Of a DNA stretch of 64,000 nt, positions 10,196-18,375 are shown piece by piece; position 1 is the stretch's first letter; each line of letters starts with the position of its first letter. Source of the stretch: Tolypothrix sp. FACHB-123. GTDB lineage: Bacteria > Cyanobacteriota > Cyanobacteriia > Cyanobacteriales > Nostocaceae. The translations under genes were made by a program, and so were the position numbers. Below the pieces are notes generated by a model. That model had not been told where the DNA came from. It was given only the letters and a program-made list of their open reading frames with translations, and did no database searches. The stretch covers positions 62,001-126,000 of the forward strand of contig NZ_JACJRE010000021.1 of the NCBI RefSeq assembly GCF_014697075.1. Reading direction: 5' to 3'.

Positions 10196-10251
10196 GACTT
10201 GTCAATAGCCATTAGTCATTGGTCATTTGTAGATCTTATCTTCCTTGTCCC

Positions 10252-10280
10252 CATGCCCTATGCCCCATGCCCCATGCCCT
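10252..10280. repeat. Heptanucleotide array (ATGCCCC type)
   Basis: About four 7-base units of the ATGCCCC/ATGCCCT type, upstream of the hcp promoter. Typical short tandem repeat of filamentous cyanobacteria. Confidence 0.7.
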
Positions 10281-10308
10281 CTATTGTTACCAAACTTTAT
10301 ATCTCCTT

Positions 10309-10322
10309 TTGACTTAGATCAA
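10309..10322. promoter_or_regulatory. FNR/DNR-like palindrome upstream of hcp
   Basis: TTGAC-TTAG-ATCAA matches the TTGAT-N4-ATCAA consensus with one mismatch. It lies 57 bases before the hcp start codon, in the divergent spacer with a Crp/Fnr gene whose recognition helix has the matching E-x2-S-R residues. Confidence 0.6.
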
Positions 10323-10379
10323 GGATTTACTTTTGGCTTCTTCATAACCTAGAAACATGAAGATTTGAGAGAAAAGACT

Positions 10380-12014
10380 ATGTTCTGCAACCAATGTGAA
10401 CAAACAACCCGTGGCGATGTCTGTCATCAGTGGGGAGCCTGTGGTAAAAGTCCAGAAGTTGATGCTTTACAAGATTTACTAGTCCATTGTTTGCGAGGAC
10501 TATCGCAAGTGGCGTTACAAGCAAAATCTCTAGGGATTGCAACTCGCGAAACTGATGAATTTACCTGTGAGATGTTATTTTCTACGCTGACAAATGTCAA
10601 TTTTTCTATAGATGATTTTATCAACTTTGTGAATCGGGCGATCGCTTTACGCGAAAGTCTCAAGTTACAAATTCAAGCTACAGGTAATCCTGTTGTTGAG
10701 TCGGCAATTGCTAATTTTCAACCTGCTAGCGATACTAAACAACAAATTCAGCAAGGTAAAGACTTAGAATTTGCATTTATTAGTCAATCTGCTAAAAATA
10801 TAGATATTTTCTCCCTTAAACTCACCGTATTGTATGGACTTAAAGGTTTGGCGGCCTATGCCTTCCATGCTTGTGAACTCGATCAACATGATGAAGGTTT
10901 ATATACCTTCTGCCATGAAGTTCTCGCCAATTTAGATGCTCAAGATAAGACTCTAGAAGAGTGGCTGGCTTTGGCGCTGAAAGTTGGGGAAATCAACCTC
11001 AAAGCAATGGAACTCTTAGATGCTGGTAATACAAGCACCTTTGGGCATCCTACGCCCACCGTTGTCCCCCTCGGCGCTACCGTTGGTAAGGCAATTCTGG
11101 TTTCTGGACATGATTTACTGGCTTTAAAGGCTGTTCTAGAGCAAACCGTCGGTACTGGTATCAAGGTTTATACCCACGGTGAATTGCTACCTGCACATGG
11201 CTATCCCAAACTCAAACAGACTTATCCGCATCTATACGGGCATTACGGTACAGCATGGCAAAATCAAACCCATGAGTTTGAACATTTCCCTGGTGCAATT
11301 GTCATGACAACTAACTGCCTCATGCCTCCCCATGAATCTTACAAAGATAAAGTGTTTACCTTGGGGCCTGTGGGTTATCCTGGATTGCAACATACCAGTA
11401 TTCGCGATATTTCCATCATAATCGCCAAAACTGAGTCAATGCCGGGATTTGAGTCAGAATGCGATCGCGGTACAGTAACTACAGGCTTTGCGCGTAATGC
11501 CGTGTTAAGTGTCGCTGATACTGTAGTTAACGCTGTCAAAGATGGTAGTATCCGTCACTTCTTCCTCGTTGGTGGTTGCGATGGCGCTAAACCCGGACGT
11601 AATTACTATAGTGAATTAGTCGAAAAGCTTCCCGATGATTGTGTTGTTTTAACTTTAGGCTGTGGTAAGTTCCGCTTCTTTGATCAAGATTTAGGCAATA
11701 TTGGCGGTATTCCTCGCCTCCTCGATGTCGGACAATGTAACGATACTTACTCCGCAATTCAGATTGCTGTCGCCTTAGCTAACGCCTTCGGTGTTACCGT
11801 CAACCAACTGCCACTTTCATTAGTATTATCTTGGTACGAACAAAAAGCGATCGCAGTTCTCCTCACCCTACTTTACTTGGGCATCCAAAATATTCGCATC
11901 GGCCCCACACTGCCAGCTTTCTTGACACCTAATGTAGTCAAGATACTCTCAGAAACATTCCAGCTTAAACTCATCACCTCAGCAGAACAAGATTTAGCTG
12001 CATGTCTTGGTTAA
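10380..12014 (+). CDS. hcp: Hydroxylamine reductase / hybrid cluster protein
   Basis: Hcp reduces hydroxylamine in vitro and acts as a nitric oxide reductase or S-nitrosylase in bacteria. The ATG at 10380 gives MFCNQCEQT, the usual N-terminus; an in-frame TTG at 10365 is less likely. Cysteines 3, 6, 15 and 21 follow the C-x2-C-x8-C-x5-C spacing of the [4Fe-4S] class, unlike the enterobacterial [2Fe-2S] class. Hybrid-cluster ligands are visible: HACELDQHDEG, GHDLLAL, TTNCLMPP, GGCDGAKPGR, TLGCGKFRF and QCNDTYSA. The 544 residues are full length. Expected in the cytoplasm. Regulation by the divergent Crp/Fnr protein is likely. Confidence 0.96.
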   Translation: MFCNQCEQTTRGDVCHQWGACGKSPEVDALQDLLVHCLRGLSQVALQAKSLGIATRETDEFTCEMLFSTLTNVNFSIDDFINFVNRAIALRESLKLQIQATGNPVVESAIANFQPASDTKQQIQQGKDLEFAFISQSAKNIDIFSLKLTVLYGLKGLAAYAFHACELDQHDEGLYTFCHEVLANLDAQDKTLEEWLALALKVGEINLKAMELLDAGNTSTFGHPTPTVVPLGATVGKAILVSGHDLLALKAVLEQTVGTGIKVYTHGELLPAHGYPKLKQTYPHLYGHYGTAWQNQTHEFEHFPGAIVMTTNCLMPPHESYKDKVFTLGPVGYPGLQHTSIRDISIIIAKTESMPGFESECDRGTVTTGFARNAVLSVADTVVNAVKDGSIRHFFLVGGCDGAKPGRNYYSELVEKLPDDCVVLTLGCGKFRFFDQDLGNIGGIPRLLDVGQCNDTYSAIQIAVALANAFGVTVNQLPLSLVLSWYEQKAIAVLLTLLYLGIQNIRIGPTLPAFLTPNVVKILSETFQLKLITSAEQDLAACLG

Positions 12015-12017
12015 ATG

Positions 12018-12048
12018 TTGGGCATTGGGCATTGGGCATTGGGCATTT
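12018..12048. repeat. Heptanucleotide array (TTGGGCA)
   Basis: Four near-perfect 7-base units directly after the hcp stop codon. The segment at 12089-12131 that follows is another common cyanobacterial interspersed repeat with GTCGTTCGACGGAGTCGTTC. Confidence 0.8.
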
Positions 12049-12142
12049 GTTAATTTATCTTCCTTCTGCCATTTGCCTTCTGCCCGGTCACTGAAGCTCT
12101 GTCGTTCGACGGAGTCGTTCCCGCAGGGTAGTGCTGCCTTTA

Positions 12143-12364
12143 TCAATCTTCATTCCATGTTTCATTAGCTAACAAATCAATAATCTTATCTCTTAACAAA
12201 AATTCATTTTTTTCCAATTCTAACTCTACACAAACCCAATCACGACCAGGAATAAACTTACATAATGCATAAATTGGTTCATTCCGCTTAACCGATCCTT
12301 TCTTTACCAGATAGCGAGCTTCTTCCCTCAGAACATCGAGGTCGTATTTAACAGCAGTTTTCAT
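12143..12364 (-). CDS. DUF4327-type small protein
   Basis: 73 residues from the ATG at 12364; an upstream in-frame start at 12397 would add a non-conserved MLQIVIFGVII. The protein starts MKTAVKYDLDVLREEARYLV, then YALCKFIPGRDWVCVELEL and FLLRDKIIDLL, which I recognise as the small cyanobacterial DUF4327 family. It is soluble and alpha-helical. Function is unknown. Confidence 0.75.
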   Translation of the reverse strand: MKTAVKYDLDVLREEARYLVKKGSVKRNEPIYALCKFIPGRDWVCVELELEKNEFLLRDKIIDLLANETWNED

Positions 12365-13138
12365 AATAATCACCCCAAAAATTACTATTTGTAACACATT
12401 AGTCTAGTGCATTAACTGTTGCCGACTTGATAGTAAGTAAGTCGGCAATTGAACTTAATTATATGACGAAAAGCCCCATTACCGGAAGCCTTTGCTCAAT
12501 CAGACGACAGTTACTTTCAGTGGGTAAACTCCATCAACTGATCTATCCCAACTTTGTCAGTGAGAACCAAAGATCATCTTTACCATTAGTTTGATTGCCT
12601 TGTCTTACTTCATCACAAAGTGAACTTTATACTTTAGGACTTACGTCTTTAGAAAATAGACTATACACCACAGCATAAATCAACCATCATGAGAAATATA
12701 TTAAATCGTTGCAACAATCTAATTACGAATTATGTCCAATGACATTAGTTGTATCTGTGTACTTGGAAATTCGCCATGCAGTTTGTAAACCCATCTTTCC
12801 AGCTTTGGTAAAAATCCAACAACCACGTTAAAATTAATCTTTACCTACTGCGCACTTAGGTTTAACTCCAATTAACTGTTCGATTTCTTCACTTATCAGC
12901 AACCAATATTAAGATATCCACAGAGGCGTTGTTCGTTCATCATTTCTATGCCTCCAAAGTATAAGCGATCGCATCACGCTAACGTAATATTTAGCAACAA
13001 ATTACCAGAGGTTTTTATCTGCCTATACTTGCACATTAGCAAAAAAATTTGAGGAACTTGTGAACTGCTGAAATTTGTTGACGATTGACTGTGAACAGTT
13101 AACCGTCAACCGTCAACAGTCAACTTCTATGAGAGTAA
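12365..13138. other. Gene-free stretch with possible decayed coding sequence
   Basis: No intact frame. On the minus strand around 12830-12900 short coding-like runs (for example LLISEEIEQLIGVKPKCAVGK) are interrupted by stops, so this may be the remains of an old gene or transposase. I cannot name it. A heptamer array (CAACCGT/CAACAGT type) occupies about 13090-13125, next to the DUF937 stop. Confidence 0.4.
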
Positions 13139-13663
13139 TTATTGGCCAAAATGACGACTAGCTAATTGCATCGCATCAGCAATATCAACATCACCATCAT
13201 TATCAGCATCCAGGAACGAATTCAGCACAGAATTTCCCCCTGATTGGGGATGTTGCGCATTAGCACCAGATTGTAAAAAATTCAGCACCACAGGTACTAC
13301 TTGCGGTAAGATTTGTTGAATTGTCCCTGCGTCTAAACCAGTACGCTGGGCGACAATCTCAGCTATTTGTTGTTGCATACCAGGAGCAAATACCGAGTCA
13401 ACAGCTTGGGGATTAGGAGAAGTTCCTGCAAATTGATTCACTAGAGATTGCACCGCTTCATTACCTTGTGTAGCTTGCTTTTGTTGCAAAGCCGATCGCA
13501 CTTGACCACCCACCACTGACAACACCGTTTGCATTGTCGAAGGGTCTGCACCAGTGCTATTACTCAGCTGATTCACAGTGTTAATAATAGTTCCCAATTG
13601 CCCCAAACTACCTTGCTGATTGGGATTGGTCACAGCACCGAGAATTTGATCGAAAAGTCCCAT
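13139..13663 (-). CDS. DUF937 protein with a C-terminal calcium-type loop
   Basis: 174 residues. It starts MGLFDQILGAVTNP, then a helical region rich in Gln and Ala (AVDSVFAPGMQQQIAEIVAQ, AGTIQQILPQVVPVVLNFL) typical of DUF937. The C-terminus has DADNDGDVD (152-160), an EF-hand or dockerin-like Asp-rich loop in which D152, D154, D156 and D158 or D160 could bind calcium. There is no signal peptide or membrane segment. Single gene; function unknown. Confidence 0.8.
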   Translation of the reverse strand: MGLFDQILGAVTNPNQQGSLGQLGTIINTVNQLSNSTGADPSTMQTVLSVVGGQVRSALQQKQATQGNEAVQSLVNQFAGTSPNPQAVDSVFAPGMQQQIAEIVAQRTGLDAGTIQQILPQVVPVVLNFLQSGANAQHPQSGGNSVLNSFLDADNDGDVDIADAMQLASRHFGQ

Positions 13664-14206
13664 AAATTTTTGCTCCTAATACCGGATTCCTATATATGAA
13701 TATATTTTCATGGAATCAACGTGAATCATCTCTGAAGGTTGATATTTTTCTATATAACAACATATTGTTATAAATATTACAAATTTAATTTAGTTTAATT
13801 ATCCATTAATCTATCTTTAGCCAGAAGTTTATTAATTTTATTTATACTAAAATTTTTTTCAGCATTATAAACAAATGCTTTAGTGAGGATACTCACTTAC
13901 ACTTAATACTAGCTCCTTCAGAGGGTGCAAATGATTGCACCCTTATTTACTATAAAGTTTTATAAATTTGTATTTTTAACGTCATATAACTGTAAATAAT
14001 ATTTGCGATATATAAATATATTCGTCTCTTCATTACATATAAGCCCTCTGTGGGTGCCTGTCTTGGATTTTAAATTTTGAATTTATTCATACTTTTAATA
14101 TTTATAAAACCCACAAACAAAGCCTGGATTAATAGGCTTTATTTGGAGGTTTAGTGATGAATTAATCTAGTTTCGGTCGGCTTGTTGTTTCTCATTTCTA
14201 TGATTT
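13664..14206. other. Intergenic region with two hairpins
   Basis: AT-rich spacer between the DUF937 and CHAT genes. It holds a perfect hairpin GGGTGCAA-ATGA-TTGCACCC at 13923-13942 and a second one at 14119-14140. No coding sequence is seen. Confidence 0.55.
14119..14140 (-). terminator. Terminator-like hairpin after the CHAT gene
   Basis: AAAGCCT (14119-14125) and AGGCTTT (14134-14140) pair. On the minus strand the hairpin is followed by a T-rich run, 67 bases beyond the CHAT stop. Confidence 0.5.
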
Positions 14207-16849
14207 TCACAACCAATTACCAATTAATACAAACGCTGACCAATAAAAGGGATGTTGAAAATCAGGATCTTGTAAAAAACTAAGTTGAGTTTGTCGCAAA
14301 GCTTCTGCTTTTGTAATTCCTGGTTTCTTCAAGTTTTTATAGAACTCAACCATAAATTTAGCGGTGGATTCATCTTTTACAGCCCATAAAGTAGCTAAGG
14401 TACTACGTGCGCCAGAACGGACTGCGACACCTGCTAAACCTAATACCGCCCGCTTATCTCCTTTGGCAGTTTGACAAGCACTCAAAACCATTAATTCTAT
14501 TGGTGTAGAATCAGATTCGTTTCTAGTTTTGAGAAATTCACTCAGTTCTTTAACGTTAATTTTGCTATCCCAAGCAAGAATAAAAGTATCATCTGATTTA
14601 CTACTAAATTGACCGTGTGTCGCCAAATGCAACACTGAAAATGGATTTGATTTAATTGCGCTTTGCAGATTAGTATCAGTAAATTCTTGATTTAAAAGTA
14701 ATTGTACGGGTAATGCCGCAGAAATTTCTCTGACCTCTGCTTGCACTGCTGGTAAAGCTTTAAAACCTTGACGCGCTTCACTCAAGGCGGCTGTAATTAC
14801 TTTGAGATTTTGGGGTTTAAGCGATCGCGTTGGCAATAACTGCATTCCTGGCGACAGTGCCAAACTATACTTTTCTAGTAAAAATTGTTTGCCATCATGT
14901 AAAGTCGCCATTGGCAAATTGCGCAAAGATCCATCTAAAACAAAGGCTAAAGTCTTAACTCCACTGTTAGCTAATTGCGATTCTGCGGGACGGATTAACC
15001 AATCATATATTTGTTGCGATACATTTAACCGATCCTCATCACCAAAAGCTGGGTTGAGAGATTGTCTCATTTGCTTAATAGTCGCTTCAATTTCCCCTGA
15101 CGATAAGGTAGTTCTATAACTAGAAAGCGGTTTACCGGGAATTGAAAGAATGACTTCGATGCGATCGCTTAAAATAATTGGGTAGATGACAGCTGCTTGT
15201 TTATCGATTTTGTCGATTTGTTCTGGTTTGGCGTTTAAACAAGCTTCTTGAAAGAAATTATCTAATTCTGCCAGCTGTAGCGCTTCAATTGTATCTCTGG
15301 CTTGCTTTAGATTCTTCTGGTTGGGTTTAGATTGCAGTAATAAATCGACAAATTCCCGATACACTGGTTCCACACTTTCTTGAAAAGAGAATTGGATATC
15401 GCGATTTACCGCCACCAAATCATTACGTAAAGACTTGAGGGTTTTCACAGAAAAATCATAAGCTGCGATCGCCCCTTGAGTATCACCCTGTTGTTTGAGA
15501 ATTCTCCCAGCTTGCCAAGAAGCTTGATAAGCTATATCTGCACCATTAATTTCTTGGGCGATTTGTAATGCTTGTTGGGTAAGTTTTAATGCATCAGCCC
15601 ATTGTTGCTTTTCATAATATAATTTGCCTAACTCATTTAAAGCGTAAGCTTTAGCCCGTGAATCGCTCAACATTGTGGCTTGTTGTACAGCTTGAGCTAA
15701 AGTGACTGCTGCTTGTTGGTATAAGCCAGATGCTTTCTCTTCTAGTTTCGCCAACTTAGACAAACTACTAGCAAAGTTAACTGCTGCATAAATCGACATC
15801 CGACTCCCAGGGAGGGTGGCTAATTGGCTTTGAATCTGCGGTACTAATATATTAGCTGGTTCGATTTGCGATCGCTCTAGATACAGGCTGAGTTGGTTTA
15901 ACTGGGCTTCGATGCGTACTTGGGGTTTAGTCGCCCTAACTACCGCCTGTTGATAATAATCTATCGCCTCTGTTGGTTGCTGTAATTCTCGCGCCCCATT
16001 TCCCAAACTTAAGAGAATCTCGCCTACATTTTCTGTTGACTGGAGGCGATCGCTAATTTGCAAACTTTGCTTTAAAATTTTTTGAGATTGTTGTAAATCG
16101 CCTAACAGTTGCAACCCGATACCTAAACTTTGCAACGCTTTCGCTTTCATCGCCGAATCTGACTGATTTTGTAATTTTTGATTCACATTCAGTAAAAGTT
16201 GCTGCGCTCGGCGATATAATCCTAAAACTTGCAGTGCTTGTGCTTGATTAATTTGGCTACCAATTTTTCCCGCAGCATCACCAATTACCGCATAATTGCG
16301 TTCTGCATTTTGCCAAGCCTGTAAAGCATCTTCCGCTTTTCCCCGCGACAATTTCAGATTGCCTAAAGTATTTAACGCAACCGCTAAAACTGCCGTATTT
16401 TCCTTTTTGCCTTTGTGCTGCTTCAGCAGATTTAAACTCTGATTAATTGCTTGTTCTGCCTTAGACCAATCTCCCAAATTCTGTGCTGCTAATGACAAGT
16501 AACTCAGCGTCCAAGCTTGATTAATAGTATCACCTTGACGTTCAAACACTTCAGCCGCTACTTCCCAAACTCTTACCGCTTCTGCAAACTTTCCCCCTGC
16601 AAATAAACTTCTACCTTGATTAAGTAGAGAATGCGGTTCTGAGGCGGAAATTTCAGCTTGTTTTTTACCTGATTGCAGAGAAGGAGGAAAACTAGCAACA
16701 TGGCGATTGACTAAAGAGTTAATCATCATCTGCGGCGACGAACTGCTAGAGGCGATGGCGGGAAAACCAGTAGTTACTATAAATAATGTTAATGAGCTTA
16801 AGTAAAATTTATCTTGAGCAAGTTTAATTTTTTTTTGTGCCTTTAGCAT
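14207..16849 (-). CDS. TPR-CHAT domain protein (caspase-like protease fold)
   Basis: The start at 16849 gives MLKAQKKIKLAQDKFYLSSL and is preceded by an AAAGGAA ribosome site; a start at 16897 is less likely. The 880 residues show a signal or anchor segment (about 12-33), many TPR repeats (about 70-500, e.g. AEDALQAWQNAERNYAVIGD), and a C-terminal CHAT domain (about 600-880). The His-Cys pair of caspase-like peptidases is present: LHLATHGQF (His about 744) and VLSACQTAKG (Cys about 790), followed by GLAGVAVRSGARSTLATLW. It probably cleaves a partner when its TPRs are engaged; the partner is unknown. It lies about 200 bases after the receiver-kinase gene. Confidence 0.92.
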   Translation of the reverse strand: MLKAQKKIKLAQDKFYLSSLTLFIVTTGFPAIASSSSSPQMMINSLVNRHVASFPPSLQSGKKQAEISASEPHSLLNQGRSLFAGGKFAEAVRVWEVAAEVFERQGDTINQAWTLSYLSLAAQNLGDWSKAEQAINQSLNLLKQHKGKKENTAVLAVALNTLGNLKLSRGKAEDALQAWQNAERNYAVIGDAAGKIGSQINQAQALQVLGLYRRAQQLLLNVNQKLQNQSDSAMKAKALQSLGIGLQLLGDLQQSQKILKQSLQISDRLQSTENVGEILLSLGNGARELQQPTEAIDYYQQAVVRATKPQVRIEAQLNQLSLYLERSQIEPANILVPQIQSQLATLPGSRMSIYAAVNFASSLSKLAKLEEKASGLYQQAAVTLAQAVQQATMLSDSRAKAYALNELGKLYYEKQQWADALKLTQQALQIAQEINGADIAYQASWQAGRILKQQGDTQGAIAAYDFSVKTLKSLRNDLVAVNRDIQFSFQESVEPVYREFVDLLLQSKPNQKNLKQARDTIEALQLAELDNFFQEACLNAKPEQIDKIDKQAAVIYPIILSDRIEVILSIPGKPLSSYRTTLSSGEIEATIKQMRQSLNPAFGDEDRLNVSQQIYDWLIRPAESQLANSGVKTLAFVLDGSLRNLPMATLHDGKQFLLEKYSLALSPGMQLLPTRSLKPQNLKVITAALSEARQGFKALPAVQAEVREISAALPVQLLLNQEFTDTNLQSAIKSNPFSVLHLATHGQFSSKSDDTFILAWDSKINVKELSEFLKTRNESDSTPIELMVLSACQTAKGDKRAVLGLAGVAVRSGARSTLATLWAVKDESTAKFMVEFYKNLKKPGITKAEALRQTQLSFLQDPDFQHPFYWSAFVLIGNWL

Positions 16850-17046
16850 AATTTTATTCCTTTCTACAGTAATTTTCCTATTGCCAAGGGTCAACACATT
16901 ATTATGTAGACACCCTCCTCAACTTTCGGAACCACTCAGTCTAGTGACGATGTTATTAATGTGCCCAAAATTTTACCGTATCTCCCAGTAGAGAACGGAA
17001 ATTAGCAATTTTACTGTAGAATTTCTCCAGCTATGATACTTGATGC

Positions 17047-18354
17047 TTATCCCACAGGAAGCTCAATAATAAATTCTGTCCCTTTTCCTAATACAGAAGT
17101 AAAGTAAATTTTGCCTGCATGGGTATCTTCGATAATCTGCTTGCTAATAGATAAGCCTAAACCTGTTCCTTTACCTATCGGTTTAGTGGTAAAATATTGT
17201 TGAAATATATGCTGGCAATCTTCAGGAGAAATTCCCTTAGCATTATCTTGAACAATTATTTTAATTACTTTATCTTCATTAGAAAAGAAAGTAGAAATTA
17301 TGATTTGCGGCGTGAGATTTTCGATTTGATTATCAAATTTAATATCTTCATCTAACGCATCAATTGCGTTAGCTATAACATTCATTAATACTTGATTTAT
17401 TTGTCCGGGATAGCAGTCTATAAATGGCAAAATTCCATAAGTTTTTTTCACTATTATTTCTGGACGTTGGTTATTAGATTTAAGACGGTGCTTTAAAATT
17501 AACAAAGTACTATCTATACCATCATGGATATCAAAACTCAATTTATGTAATGTATCTGTACGTGAAAAAGTCCGCAGACTATTACTAATTTCAGTAATGC
17601 GTTCTAGACCTAAATTAACCGATGAAATCACTTTTGGGACATCTTGAAATATTTGTTCTAACTCGATAATTTTGGCATTTTTGACAATTTTGGCATCTGG
17701 ATCTGGATAGATTTCTTGGTAAAGCTGTAAATGAGTGATTAAACTCTGAATATAATTACTAATAAAATCTAAATTTCCCGTTATAAAGGCTAGAGGATTA
17801 TTAATTTCATGAGCAACTCCAGCTACTAACTGTCCCAGAGTTGACAGTTTTTCTTGTTGGATTAATTGTAATTGAGATTGTTTTAAAATTTCTAAAGCTT
17901 GTGAAAGTTCTTGCGTCCGTTCACCCACACGTTTTTCTAATTTCTGGTTTTGTTCTGCCAGTTGTTTGGTTAAAATTCTGATTTTTAAATGTACTTGAAT
18001 TCTCGCTAATACTTCTTCTATTTGAAAAGGTTTAGTAATGTAATCTACACCTCCTATTAACAACCCTTGCACTTTATCAAATTTATCTGAAAGAGCAGTT
18101 AAGAAAATTATTGGTATATCATGAGTAAGTTGATTTTTTTTGAGCAACTGACAAGTTTTAAAGCCATCTATACCTGGCATCATCACATCTAGTAAAATCA
18201 GATCAGGTTTGGCATATTCAGCTTGCTAAATCGCACTTTCGCCGTCAGTAGCTACTAAAATTTCCCAACCAGACTCAGCAATTGCATTAGATAGCATTCT
18301 TAAATTTGTCTGATTATCATCAACAATCAAAATAGTGGAATCATAAATATTCAT
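17047..18354 (-). pseudogene. Response regulator-histidine kinase, interrupted by an amber codon
   Basis: The intact frame would run from the ATG at 18354 (MNIYDSTILIVDDNQTNLRM) to 17047, 435 codons, as a receiver domain, coiled coil and kinase (VAGVAHEINNPLAF H-box, GKGTGLGLSISKQII G-box). Codon 43 (18228-18226) is TAG within what should read SAI-E/Q-QAEYAKPDLILLDVMMPG. A restart at the GTG at 18186 would give 379 residues but lose the phospho-acceptor Asp56. The rest of the gene is undamaged, so this is a recent nonsense change, a sequencing error or read-through. It starts 21 bases after the CHASE2 kinase gene and is probably its operon partner. Confidence 0.8.
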
Positions 18355-18375
18355 CTCTGAATTATGCATATTATT

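Noticed and set aside
18187-18354. Treating the receiver-kinase as an intact gene starting at 18186
   Set aside because: A GTG start there would leave half a receiver without its Asp; the upstream part in the same frame clearly encodes the missing half.
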